Origin: Dorea sp. AF36-15AT
GTDB lineage: Bacteria; Bacillota; Clostridia; Lachnospirales; Lachnospiraceae
DNA length: 64,000 bases
Assembly (NCBI RefSeq): GCF_003477705.1
Contig: NZ_QUDV01000004.1
Span: 62,001 to 126,000 of the forward strand
Reading direction: 5' to 3'
This document shows positions 18,078 to 26,673 of this stretch, in pieces. The position numbers and the translations under genes are program-made. Each line of letters starts with the position of its first letter. The stretch's first letter is position 1. A model generated the notes under the pieces. That model was not told the DNA's origin. It worked only from the letters and a program-made list of their open reading frames with translations, and did no database searches.

Positions 18078-19208
18078 ATGGCGGTTGCATTGGAAGAACT
18101 GTATCGGGAAGTTGAGCCGATGTATGATATGCACCTGGTTACAAAGAGCTGTTTCCATAAGGTGATTGGATGGACGCACATTGTAGAAAATCCGGAGTTT
18201 ATCGAATTGCTGCATGGCGATGAACTGATATTCAGTGCGGGGATTCAGTATACGTCTGAGGAATGGCTGATGGATTTTGTGCAGAGATTGATTGAGGCCG
18301 GGACAGGAGGACTGGTATTGTCACTTCATGAAGGAAGTTGCTATCCGCAGAGGATTGTGGACTATTGTAATAGGAAAAAGTTTCCATTATTCTCAAGTGG
18401 ATGGAAGACACCGTATCTTGATGTAATGCGCATATTTGCATCTATTCTTCTGGAGAATGAACAGCGGGATACGAATTTGAATGAGGCACTTAAGAATGCG
18501 ATCTATTATCCGGGGCATGAGGCGGCATATCTGCATCATTTTGAGCATAATGGATTTTATCGTAATATGCATTATATTATGGCAATCCTGAGCTGTCATG
18601 CTTACCGGGATGGTGAAGAGAATAAGCGCCTTCAGGAACTGGCAAAACAGCTTCAGTATTCGGATTTTCGAGGAGTTGTCGTGACAGATGAGGACAGGCT
18701 TCTGATCATGGTAGCAGATAAGACAGTAAAGCAGGTTTGGCGTATATTCCAGAAGATCTGTAAGCAGGATATGCAGGTCTATGTGGGAATTGGCGATATG
18801 GTAATGCGTCTGCAGGATCTGGAAGACAGCTACGAACATGCGATGGTGGCATATCAGCTGACAAAGACAGCGATTGCGACAAATCTTCTGGTATACGATG
18901 AACTGGGCGTATATAAAGTACTGTCGGATCTGAGACATGAAGACACCGGAGAAGCATTTATCAGAGAGGTGCTGGGCGAGTTGATAGACTATGATGAAAA
19001 AGAAAACACAGATTATCTGGATATATTAAAAGCATTTTTTGAAAATGAATGCAGCATTGTGCATACGGCACAGGCAATGTACTGCCATAAGAATACGATG
19101 AATTATAAAATGAATAAAGTGAAAGAAATTCTGGGATACGATATAATGAGCAACGAGAATCGTACGAGGATTATGGTGGCATTGTATTTTATGAAAATGC
19201 GAGGATAG
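18078..19208 (+). CDS. PucR-family transcriptional regulator
   Basis: The 376-residue protein has the N-terminal purine-catabolism (PucR) domain (about 1-125, with GTGGLVLSL). A GGDEF-like middle part follows, then the C-terminal PucR helix-turn-helix (about 315-370, with CHKNTMNYKMNKVKEILGYD). PucR regulators control purine, amino-acid and other nitrogen catabolic genes. It is co-directional with the LUD gene (9 bp gap), which may be its target or partner. The inverted repeat over its own promoter suggests autoregulation. Confidence 0.85.
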   Translation: MAVALEELYREVEPMYDMHLVTKSCFHKVIGWTHIVENPEFIELLHGDELIFSAGIQYTSEEWLMDFVQRLIEAGTGGLVLSLHEGSCYPQRIVDYCNRKKFPLFSSGWKTPYLDVMRIFASILLENEQRDTNLNEALKNAIYYPGHEAAYLHHFEHNGFYRNMHYIMAILSCHAYRDGEENKRLQELAKQLQYSDFRGVVVTDEDRLLIMVADKTVKQVWRIFQKICKQDMQVYVGIGDMVMRLQDLEDSYEHAMVAYQLTKTAIATNLLVYDELGVYKVLSDLRHEDTGEAFIREVLGELIDYDEKENTDYLDILKAFFENECSIVHTAQAMYCHKNTMNYKMNKVKEILGYDIMSNENRTRIMVALYFMKMRG

Positions 19209-19217
19209 GAGGATATT

Positions 19218-19856
19218 ATGAATAAAATGATATCGGAGAGAAACAGAAAACTTGCTGAGAAGGTCATCAGGGGACTGGAATCCAGAAATATGGAAGGTCA
19301 CTATGCGGAGACGAAGGAAGAAGCGCTTAAGATTGCACTTGCGCTGATCCCGGCTGGCAGCGGCGTTGGCTGGGGAGGATCTGTATCGATAGCAGATATC
19401 GGGCTGAAGGATGCAGTCTGTTCCGGCGATTATACGGTGTATAACAGAGATGCATGTAGTACGCCGGAAGAGAAAAGAAGCGTAGAACTTCAGTGTCTTG
19501 GGTGCGATTATTTTCTCAGCAGTACAAACGCTATTACAGAAGATGGAATACTGGTCAATATCGATGGCAAAGGCAATCGTGTGGCAGCGATTACCTGGGG
19601 GCCGGAACATGTGCTGATGATTGTTGGGATGAATAAAGTAGTTAAGGATTTGGACGATGCATGGGCGAGAGCGCGCAACCTGGCGGCACCAGTTAACGCA
19701 CAGCGATTTGATATTCAGACACCGTGTAAGAAGACAGGTTCCTGCGCAGACTGCAAATCACCGGATACAATTTGCAGCCAGTTTCTGGTAACCCGTTATT
19801 CCAAGGCACCGAAACGAATCAAGGTGATTCTGGTGAATGATAATCTGGGATATTGA
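19218..19856 (+). CDS. LUD-domain protein (lactate-utilization type)
   Basis: This 212-residue LUD-domain (DUF162, LutC/YkgG-like) protein has GVGWGGSVSIADIGL, the typical N-terminal glycine motif of the family, and a SSTNAITEDG segment. The C-terminal part has four cysteines in TPCKKTGSCADCKSPDTIC, which might bind metal or an Fe-S cluster and is seen in clostridial LUD proteins. Some family members help oxidise lactate; many clostridial stand-alone copies have unknown function. GGAGG precedes the ATG. It lies directly after the PucR gene. Confidence 0.85.
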   Translation: MNKMISERNRKLAEKVIRGLESRNMEGHYAETKEEALKIALALIPAGSGVGWGGSVSIADIGLKDAVCSGDYTVYNRDACSTPEEKRSVELQCLGCDYFLSSTNAITEDGILVNIDGKGNRVAAITWGPEHVLMIVGMNKVVKDLDDAWARARNLAAPVNAQRFDIQTPCKKTGSCADCKSPDTICSQFLVTRYSKAPKRIKVILVNDNLGY

Positions 19857-19927
19857 TCAGAAGATGTATATAGGTGGTATGTAAGAATATAGAACTATGT
19901 GAAAATACTGTATGAAAGGAAGAGACG

Positions 19928-20887
19928 ATGGAAAAGAAATATGATGTAGCGGCCATGGGTGAGCTGTTGATAGATTTTGCAATGAATGGACAGAGTGAAC
20001 AGGGAAATAACTGTTTTGAGGCATGCCCGGGAGGGGCGCCGTGTAATGTGCTTGCCATGCTTGGAAAGCTTGGCAGAAAGACAGCATTCCTTGGTAAAGT
20101 CGGAGAAGATCAGTTTGGAAAATTACTGAAAGAAACAATAGAAGAGGTGGGAGTAGATACGACAGGACTTCGGATGGATCAAGAGATTCCGACCACGCTT
20201 GCATTTGTACATACTTTCCCGGATGGAGATCGCGATTTTTCTTTCTACAGAAAGCCGGGAGCGGATATGATGCTCCGGGAAGAAGAAGTCGATTATGATG
20301 TGATCCGTCAGGCAAAGATTTTTCATTTTGGAACATTATCGATGACAGATGAGCCGGTCAGGAGCGCAACAAAAAAAGCATTAGAAGTGGCAAAAGAGGC
20401 TGGATGCCTGATTTCACTGGATCCGAATCTCAGACCACCGCTGTGGAAGTCTCTGGATGAAGCAAAGAAGATGATGGAATATGGGTTCCGATATTGTGAT
20501 ATATTGAAGATTTCCGATAATGAAATTCAGTTTGTGTCCGGGAAAGAAGATTATGATGAAGGAATCCAGTATCTGCAGGAGAAGTATCATATCCCGCTTA
20601 TTTTCCTTACAATGGGTAAAGATGGAAGCCGTGCATACTATAAGGGTATGCGTGTAGAAAAGGCAGGATACCGGGTGGATACCGTGGAAACGACAGGTGC
20701 CGGAGATACATTCTGTGGAAGTGCATTGAATGGTGTGCTGGAAAGAGGCATTGATAATCTGACCGAGAAGGATCTGACCGAAATCCTTGATTTTGCGAAT
20801 GCTGCAGCAGCGATCGTAACTACTAAAAAAGGTGCAATCCGATCCATGCCAGAGCAAGAAGAGGTCGAAGAAATGTTGACGAAATAG
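19928..20887 (+). CDS. PfkB-family sugar kinase (fructokinase-like)
   Basis: This 319-residue ribokinase-type kinase has the N-terminal GELLIDF and GGAPCNVLAMLGKLG substrate segment. The C-terminal ATP/anion-hole signature TTGAGDTFCG contains the catalytic Asp. Order and length fit bacterial fructokinases (ScrK type), which phosphorylate fructose at O6. No sucrose genes are adjacent, so the substrate is not certain. Its 3' end carries the promoter of the tRNA-Cys gene. Confidence 0.85.
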   Translation: MEKKYDVAAMGELLIDFAMNGQSEQGNNCFEACPGGAPCNVLAMLGKLGRKTAFLGKVGEDQFGKLLKETIEEVGVDTTGLRMDQEIPTTLAFVHTFPDGDRDFSFYRKPGADMMLREEEVDYDVIRQAKIFHFGTLSMTDEPVRSATKKALEVAKEAGCLISLDPNLRPPLWKSLDEAKKMMEYGFRYCDILKISDNEIQFVSGKEDYDEGIQYLQEKYHIPLIFLTMGKDGSRAYYKGMRVEKAGYRVDTVETTGAGDTFCGSALNGVLERGIDNLTEKDLTEILDFANAAAAIVTTKKGAIRSMPEQEEVEEMLTK

Positions 20888-20904
20888 AAAAAGAATGGTA
20901 TAAT
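20876..20904 (+). promoter_or_regulatory. strong promoter of tRNA-Cys
   Basis: TTGACG (20876-20881), exactly 17 bp, then TATAAT (20899-20904). It sits across the stop codon of the sugar kinase gene. Confidence 0.75.
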
Positions 20905-20941
20905 ATATGAGTGTCTCGGGAAGAGCACTCATATATCGTAT

Positions 20942-21012
20942 GGCGCCATAGCCAAGTGGTAAGGCAAAGGTCTGCAACACCTCTATCACCAGTTCAAATC
21001 TGGTTGGCGCCT
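20942..21012 (+). tRNA. tRNA-Cys (anticodon GCA)
   Basis: The 71-base gene folds as a cloverleaf. The acceptor GGCGCCA pairs with TGGCGCC (21005-21011). The D arm contains AGCCAAGTGGTAAGGC, the anticodon loop CTGCAAC has GCA at 20974-20976, and the T arm has GGTTCAAATCC-like pairing around TTCAAAT. No CCA is encoded. A terminator follows immediately. Confidence 0.93.
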
Positions 21013-21014
21013 TT

Positions 21015-21050
21015 TGAAAAAAGCTTCAGGAAGTACCTGAGGCTTTTTTT
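21015..21050 (+). terminator. terminator of tRNA-Cys
   Basis: AAGCTTCAGG pairs with CCTGAGGCTT around AAGTA and is followed by a run of T's. Confidence 0.85.
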
Positions 21051-21059
21051 GTGCAATAA

Positions 21060-21170
21060 GCCGCTATGCAGAAATCGTGCTTGCACGAATTTCTATATGG
21101 CGGCCAATGTTCATCGAGCCGACAGGCGAGATGACATTGATTGCACGTCGAGTAGGTGTTGGCCTACTCG
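21060..21170. repeat. three consecutive stem-loops between tRNA-Cys and baiF
   Basis: Three imperfect or perfect hairpins follow each other: 21060-21103 (GCCGC...GCGGC arms with CGTGC/GCACG at the tip), about 21104-21140 (CAATG, CATC, GCC paired with GGC, GATG, CATTG), and 21149-21170 (CGAGTAGG/CCTACTCG, perfect). No ORF is present. It may be a repeat element or a structured RNA. Confidence 0.5.
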
Positions 21171-21204
21171 ATTGCGCCGGGCGGTTAAGTTCTTGATTTT
21201 CTCA

Positions 21205-21243
21205 TTAAATAAAACCGACTGCAGATTGCTCTGCAGTCGGTTC
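21205..21243 (-). terminator. terminator of the baiA-B-transporter-F unit
   Basis: AACCGACTGCAGA and TCTGCAGTCGGTT form a 13-bp stem. Read on the minus strand it runs into TTTTATTT, ending the bai transcript after baiF. Confidence 0.85.
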
Positions 21244-21265
21244 ATATAAGGAATGAATTAATTTC

Positions 21266-22630
21266 TTATTTGTCTTTTTTCGGTGGATATTCCAGACCAA
21301 TACGTTTTGCCTGATTTTCCGGATCCCAGAAGAAGTTCCACTCTACGAAGTTTTTGATTCTTGCTGTATCTGCAGGTGTCCATGTTACCAGATCTCCCTT
21401 ATCATACATAGCATCAATCTCTTCTTTTGTATATCCGAAGCTTTCGAGTACTTCGCGGTTGTGCTCACCGAAGCAAGGAGCAGCAGCAACGATCTGTGAA
21501 GGATGTTTCTTGAAGATGTTGGTAAGTCCGATACCTTTCATCTTACCGAAGCACTGATCTTCCCATTCAACGATGTTCTCACGTGCTTCGTACTGAGGAT
21601 CTTTTTCGATATCAGCCGGTCCATATGCTCTCTGGCATGGGATAGCAGCTTTGTTGAAGATTTCTTCCAGTTCATCACATGTACGCTCAGCACAGAATTT
21701 TGCACACAGCTCATCTGCCTGTTTTCCACGTGGGTCAAACAGAGGGAATCCGGTACAGTTCTTCGGAATTCCTTTTGTGATACCAGGTTTGCCCATTCCG
21801 ATGATCGGGTATCCACGTTTTACAGGTCCCTGTCCAACGATAGCTACGAACATAGCACCGCCGTCCTTGGTGTCGTAGAATGAGAAGCATGAAGCCATAT
21901 CACTCTTATTACCTGTACGATATGGAACCGGCTCGCCCTGTTTCGGGTAACCTTTGTTGAACCAGTTTGCCGGGTAGTTGTCCAGCAGACGGAACATGGT
22001 ATCGTACTGAGCTACGTCACAAGAATCTCCTTCGCCTGTATTCTGTGCTCCGATATATCCTGCCATAGCTGCAATACAAGCATTGTAAGCTGTAATGTAG
22101 TCAGAAAGGTAAGGATTAACTTTCAACGGTCCTGATGTAGGAGATACACCGTTCATGTACATATATCCACCCATTGCCTGTCCGGATACGTCGTAAGACG
22201 GTTTGTCTTTCGATGGTCCGAACTGTCCGTAACCAGATACGTGAACGATAGACAGCTTCTTGTTGTGCTCCCAGCAAACTTTGTCAGTCAGACCACGTTT
22301 AGCATAGGAACCCGGACGTCCGGCTTCAATCCAGATATCTGCCCATTCGATACATTTCAGGAAGATTTTCTGTCCTGATTTTTTAGCCACGTTGATTGTG
22401 ATAGAATACTCATTACGATGATTCTGAGACCATGCAAGAGTACCTCTTGTCTGGCATGCAATAGAAGGTGCCTCTGCCTGAAGTACTTTAGCACCCATTT
22501 CAGCCATCAGAGAACCGGCAAAAGGTCCGGCGATATTAGTACCCGTAACGAATACCTTTACGCCCTGAAGAACACCAAATGTTGGGTATTCGTCAAATTT
22601 CTGAGTTAATTTGTTGTTAATCTCTTTCAT
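21266..22630 (-). CDS. baiF: bile acid CoA transferase/hydrolase (BaiF-type, CaiB family)
   Basis: This 454-residue class III CoA transferase should move CoA from a processed bile acid thioester onto a new primary bile acid, saving ATP. The order of motifs follows C. scindens BaiF as I recall it: SQNHRNE-like QNHRN near residue 70, IVHVSGYGQ near 130, DVAQYDTM with the candidate catalytic acid at Asp210, PRTGNK-like YRTGNK and YPIIGMGKPG. Remembered BaiF has Glu at the catalytic-acid position. A C-terminal tail of about 30 residues (WDPENQAKRIG) is extra. The second ATG (22630) is chosen because AAGAAAGG is nine bases before it; the first ATG (22639) abuts the site. It is last in the unit, before a terminator. 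Confidence 0.85.
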   Translation of the reverse strand: MKEINNKLTQKFDEYPTFGVLQGVKVFVTGTNIAGPFAGSLMAEMGAKVLQAEAPSIACQTRGTLAWSQNHRNEYSITINVAKKSGQKIFLKCIEWADIWIEAGRPGSYAKRGLTDKVCWEHNKKLSIVHVSGYGQFGPSKDKPSYDVSGQAMGGYMYMNGVSPTSGPLKVNPYLSDYITAYNACIAAMAGYIGAQNTGEGDSCDVAQYDTMFRLLDNYPANWFNKGYPKQGEPVPYRTGNKSDMASCFSFYDTKDGGAMFVAIVGQGPVKRGYPIIGMGKPGITKGIPKNCTGFPLFDPRGKQADELCAKFCAERTCDELEEIFNKAAIPCQRAYGPADIEKDPQYEARENIVEWEDQCFGKMKGIGLTNIFKKHPSQIVAAAPCFGEHNREVLESFGYTKEEIDAMYDKGDLVTWTPADTARIKNFVEWNFFWDPENQAKRIGLEYPPKKDK

Positions 22631-22678
22631 GTTATTCATCCTTTCTTAAATTAATTGCATTAAGTGCATAATTAATTC

Positions 22679-23959
22679 TTAGTTATCTCCCTGAGGATAC
22701 TTAGCCTGCAGTTTCTCGCCGCCCTTGATTGCACCGGATACGCACAGGAACAGGGCGATAGCAACAAACATGTAAACGATCCATGTGATGCCGTATCCAA
22801 CGATTCCCTGAATGATAGATGTCAGTACGGAACCGAATGCAGCACCGATCAGGAAGAACAGGTTAGCAAATGCATAGATAGCACCGTAGTCTTTGGTTCC
22901 GAATACTTTAGACATAAGTACTGACGGAAGTACCTTAGGCAGGAACATTGCAATTGCAAAGAAGATAGAATATCCAAATGCGATTGCTGTAGTACCGGTT
23001 ACAGAATATGCATATAAGCTTGCAAGTCCGATGATTACCAGAACAGCTGCGCCAAGAACTGTCTTGCGGATACCAATCTTATCCATCAGTGCACCACCTG
23101 CTACCATACCGATGATAGATACGATAGAGTATACAGAGAGGATTGTTCCCTGAAGTGATCCGCCGTCCTGAGCAACTGAAGTTACAAAGTTAGGTACATG
23201 TGTAGTTACACCGGCTGAAAGGATACCAGTGAACATTACAACACCGATTATGCAGCGCCATGCACCAGATTTGGTAGCAGTCTTCTTAGATACACCGATC
23301 CATGCGTTGGAATTCTGTGTAGCTTCTTTTTCCTTTTCTTTGCTGTCACCTGTACGATATGGCTCTGTTCCGTACTCTGCCGGTGAACGTTTTACCAGGA
23401 AGAGAGCGGTAAGAATCATAACTACAGCAACAACACCAGCGGAGAACAGCATAGCTGTCTTCCAGCCTGTACCGCTTGCAGAGATGAAGCGGGAAATTAC
23501 AGGAGCCCATACAGCTCCGCCGAGTCCGCCGCCTGCGTAAGCGATAGACATCATAGTAGCACGCTTATCTTCAAACCATGCTGTAACCAGCATAGAGATC
23601 GGAAGCTGTGTAAGACCGGCCATAAAGATGTTAGACAGCGCAAATACCAGATAGAACTGCCAGATGGCTGTGCAGAGTGTTGCTACAAACCAACAGATAC
23701 ATGTACCGGCTGTAACGATAACCATAGTGATTTTCATATTTTTCTTCTGATACATTCCTGCGATGACCATAGCACCGATGGCACTTGCAAAGGATGCGAT
23801 CAGGTTAACCATTGACCAGCTGGTTGTGCTGAATCCAAGGTTTTCACATACCGGAGCCATATACAGTGAAAAACAGTTGCTCATGATTCCGGTAGGTATA
23901 AATGACATGATAAAGGCTGCAGCTAAGACTCCCCAGCCTTTGAATTTTTTATTCTCCAT
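22679..23959 (-). CDS. 12-TM MFS permease in the bai operon (oxalate:formate antiporter-like)
   Basis: This 426-residue major facilitator protein has about twelve helices in two six-helix halves. They are separated by a charged loop near residues 205-235 (rich in K and E). Features such as GWGVLAAAF at the start and the LGFSTTSWSMV segment place it nearer the OFA/monocarboxylate branch than the 14-helix DHA2-type proton-dependent bile acid transporter BaiG of C. scindens. From its position between baiB and baiF it probably imports a conjugated-free bile acid or exchanges substrate and product. The ATG at 23959, with AAAGGGG upstream, overlaps the baiB 3' end by 11 bases, implying translational coupling; an upstream start would extend 14 codons into baiB. 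Confidence 0.8.
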   Translation of the reverse strand: MENKKFKGWGVLAAAFIMSFIPTGIMSNCFSLYMAPVCENLGFSTTSWSMVNLIASFASAIGAMVIAGMYQKKNMKITMVIVTAGTCICWFVATLCTAIWQFYLVFALSNIFMAGLTQLPISMLVTAWFEDKRATMMSIAYAGGGLGGAVWAPVISRFISASGTGWKTAMLFSAGVVAVVMILTALFLVKRSPAEYGTEPYRTGDSKEKEKEATQNSNAWIGVSKKTATKSGAWRCIIGVVMFTGILSAGVTTHVPNFVTSVAQDGGSLQGTILSVYSIVSIIGMVAGGALMDKIGIRKTVLGAAVLVIIGLASLYAYSVTGTTAIAFGYSIFFAIAMFLPKVLPSVLMSKVFGTKDYGAIYAFANLFFLIGAAFGSVLTSIIQGIVGYGITWIVYMFVAIALFLCVSGAIKGGEKLQAKYPQGDN

Positions 23960-25514
23960 GTTTTTCCCCTTTCGTACTTGAAGAAGAACACGTGTCCGCA
24001 TGTCGTTTCAAATAATCCTCGACCAGTTGACTGCGGACGACTTTGCCACTCTCATTCCGTGGGATGTGGTCAGTGTGTTCAAATGATTTTGGTATTTTAT
24101 ATGGAGGCAGATAATTCAGTGCAAATTTGATCAGTGTTTTATCACTGACGAGTTCTGTTGTTTCGACAAAGGCATGAATGCGATGTCCCCATTCTTTGTC
24201 AGGAAGTCCGACGACAACAGCGTCATTTACTTTTTTATGTTTCTTCAGGACAGATTCAATCTCAGCAGCGAAGACATTCTCGCCACCAGTGACAATCATA
24301 TCACTGCGCCTGTCTTTGAAATAAAGATACCCTTCATTATCTACGTATCCGATGTCGCCCACACTGCGAAAGCCATTTTCATCACTTTCCAGAGGGGTTA
24401 TATTCTTATATGTAACCTTTGGCTTGTTCGGCCCCCAGGACATGAAAATCTCCCCGGTTTCGCCGATTGGAAGATTGTGACCTTCGCTGTCGCGGATCGC
24501 AATTTCTCCGCATGGCATTCGACCTACACTACCCTCGTGAGCCAGCCACTCATCGCCCCGGATAGATGTCATACCGACACATTCTGTCATAGAGTAAATC
24601 TCATAGATCTTTTCCGGGGGAAGGATGTCAAACCACTTCCGTTTTAAGTCTGCGGAACAGACGCCACCGGTGTGACAGAATACTTCGAGGCTCTGCAGAT
24701 CCTCCGGGTTGAAATCCGGAAGACGGATAATTCTCTGCATGAGAGTAGGAACCATCTGTACATATTCGATTTTATATTTTTTGATCAATGCTACAATTGC
24801 TTTTGCGTCAAAGCAGGAAGGAATATATAATGTATTGCCACAATATAACCCGTTAAATGCTACAGAATGCGGTGCACCATGAAATAATGGACCGGCAAGT
24901 AACTGGCGCATTTCAAAACGCATACCGGAGATTGCAAACCAGGTTTTGAGACCTTCATCGCTTTCACCGGCTGCCATATCCTGCTCAATAACTTTTGTCT
25001 TGCCAGAAGTACCACCTGAGCAGTTAGCAAGATTTGGAACCGCCATAATGTCAGGAGGCATATGCTCCGGGTAATCTTCGCTGATCGTCTTGAGTTCGGA
25101 AGAACTGAGACTTAAGCATCCTTCTGGTTTCCAACGATTGGTGATAACCAGTGATGGAGATACACATTCGCATATTTCTATCATATTTTTGCGGGGTACT
25201 CGCGGAGAAACCGGTACATAGCATCCACCTGCCTTCCAGATTCCAAAAGCAAGAGCAATGTGGGTGGGAATGTTGGGCAGAGCGACAATGACGCTCTTGC
25301 CCGGCTTGATTCCCTGTTCCAGCAGATACCACGCGATACGATTGGAGAGCACTTCGAGAGAATGCCAGGTCATGACAGACTCTTTGTTCTCCGGATTAAT
25401 ATATACGATGGCCGGAGCATCCGGTTTGACTCTTGCTATATTAGCTAATTGTACTCCCGGTGTAAAAAAACTGCTTTCGCCAGTATTAAATATATTAAAG
25501 TGCTTGGTACTCAC
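23949..25514 (-). CDS. baiB: bile acid-CoA ligase
   Basis: This 521-residue acyl-adenylating enzyme (ANL superfamily) activates the bile acid carboxylate with ATP to the CoA thioester, the first step of 7alpha-dehydroxylation. The phosphate loop is CSGGTSGKTK (residues 165-174). Other signatures are GPLFHGAPHS (near 220), the adenine motif YSMTECVG, RSVGDIGYVD, and DRRSDMIVTGGENVFA; a C-terminal catalytic lysine is expected in NESGKVVR. GPLFHGAPHSxAFNGL and the hinge region match remembered BaiB closely. The start is GTG at 25514 with AAAGGAG eight bases upstream; no in-frame ATG fits better. It lies 52 bp after baiA. Confidence 0.92.
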   Translation of the reverse strand: MSTKHFNIFNTGESSFFTPGVQLANIARVKPDAPAIVYINPENKESVMTWHSLEVLSNRIAWYLLEQGIKPGKSVIVALPNIPTHIALAFGIWKAGGCYVPVSPRVPRKNMIEICECVSPSLVITNRWKPEGCLSLSSSELKTISEDYPEHMPPDIMAVPNLANCSGGTSGKTKVIEQDMAAGESDEGLKTWFAISGMRFEMRQLLAGPLFHGAPHSVAFNGLYCGNTLYIPSCFDAKAIVALIKKYKIEYVQMVPTLMQRIIRLPDFNPEDLQSLEVFCHTGGVCSADLKRKWFDILPPEKIYEIYSMTECVGMTSIRGDEWLAHEGSVGRMPCGEIAIRDSEGHNLPIGETGEIFMSWGPNKPKVTYKNITPLESDENGFRSVGDIGYVDNEGYLYFKDRRSDMIVTGGENVFAAEIESVLKKHKKVNDAVVVGLPDKEWGHRIHAFVETTELVSDKTLIKFALNYLPPYKIPKSFEHTDHIPRNESGKVVRSQLVEDYLKRHADTCSSSSTKGEKHGE

Positions 25515-25566
25515 AATGACGTCTCCTTTGTGTATCTGCTTAAATTCTTATTTGGCTTAATTCGGC

Positions 25567-26334
25567 TTAGCCTACTGTGTTGTGTGGAACATATCCACCG
25601 TCTACCTGCAGTGTAACACCTGTGATATACTGTGCTGCGCTTGAAGACAGGAACAGGATCGCATTTGCAATTTCCTGTGGTGCTCCAATATATCCAAGAG
25701 GAATCTGTTTTGCAAGGTTCTTCTTAGCGAATGGAGGAACTGTTGCAAGCAGGTTGGTATCGATAACACCAGGAGCTACTGCGTTGCAGCGGATTCCGGC
25801 GTATGCCTGCTCCCAAGCCATAGACTTAGTGAAAGCAATAACACCACCCTTAGAAGCTGGGTATGGGCATCCGCATCCTGCACCGTAGATACCGGCAACG
25901 GATGCTGTGTTAACGATACATCCTTTTGTCTTCTTAAGGTACTTGATAGCGTATTTTGTAAGGTTGAACATTCCCTTAAGGTTAACGTTCATGACGTAAT
26001 CCCACTGAGACTGTTTCATCTTGTGGATCGGTAAACTGCTGTCTACACCAGCGTTGTTAACCAGAACATCCAGACGACCCCATTTTTCTTCAATCTCAGC
26101 ATAGAGTGCCTGAGCTGCTTTGTAATCGCAAAGGTCGATTGTGTTTGACGCAAAGTCGTAATCAGGATTGATAGCTTTCAGCTCTTCTGTCTGTTTTGTT
26201 AAATCCTCACCTGGTTTTCCTAAGAAGTATACTTTAGCTCCGGTTGCAAGGAATGATTTAACGGTTGCATAACCAATACCTGTGCTTCCGCCTGTTACTA
26301 ATACAACTTTTCCTTCGAATTCTTTTTCAAACAT
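25567..26334 (-). CDS. baiA: short-chain dehydrogenase, probable BaiA (3alpha-hydroxysteroid dehydrogenase)
   Basis: The 255-residue short-chain dehydrogenase/reductase has TGGSTGIG (14-21) for the dinucleotide, NNAG (93-96), and the Ser145, Tyr158, Lys162 catalytic set (NTASVAG; YPASK). In the bai pathway BaiA oxidises the 3alpha-hydroxyl of the bile acyl-CoA to a ketone. An acidic residue (Asp44) sits where C. scindens BaiA2 has Glu42, reported to favour NAD over NADP. Resemblance to BaiA is good around the active site but only moderate elsewhere, so the steroid role comes mainly from its place as first enzyme gene of the operon, followed by baiB. Confidence 0.78.
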   Translation of the reverse strand: MFEKEFEGKVVLVTGGSTGIGYATVKSFLATGAKVYFLGKPGEDLTKQTEELKAINPDYDFASNTIDLCDYKAAQALYAEIEEKWGRLDVLVNNAGVDSSLPIHKMKQSQWDYVMNVNLKGMFNLTKYAIKYLKKTKGCIVNTASVAGIYGAGCGCPYPASKGGVIAFTKSMAWEQAYAGIRCNAVAPGVIDTNLLATVPPFAKKNLAKQIPLGYIGAPQEIANAILFLSSSAAQYITGVTLQVDGGYVPHNTVG

Positions 26335-26673
26335 TTGAATGAATCCCCTTTCTTTTTTTCTTGATATTCTCTTTGGTTTTTTGTTGTTTTCCGAAAGTTT
26401 CCCGTTCCTTCGAAAATTTACTACCGATACGTCATATCAATGACTGATAATATTTTAACAGCAAAACCAGGCTTTAAACGGTATCAGAGTGTAAATTTTA
26501 TTCAGAACAAACCGACAAAAAATTAACATTTATAATCAAAATGAGTGACAAAGTGAAAAAAGATAAAACTATCTGTAGAAAATGGTTAAAATATCGGGAC
26601 TAAAAGAGAAAGGCTTGGTTATAATTAACAAATAACGAAAACCTTTCTCAAATAATTGACTTTGTTAAAGAAA
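26335..26673 (-). promoter_or_regulatory. leader and promoter region of the baiA operon
   Basis: This 339-bp AT-rich gap holds no gene. The baiA transcript must start here unless it reads through from the regulators. A TATTAT-like -10 on the minus strand near 26447-26452 lacks a good -35, as expected of an activator-dependent promoter. The 11-mer ATTTACTACCG (plus strand 26416-26426) recurs exactly before baiCD at 31125-31135. Confidence 0.45.
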
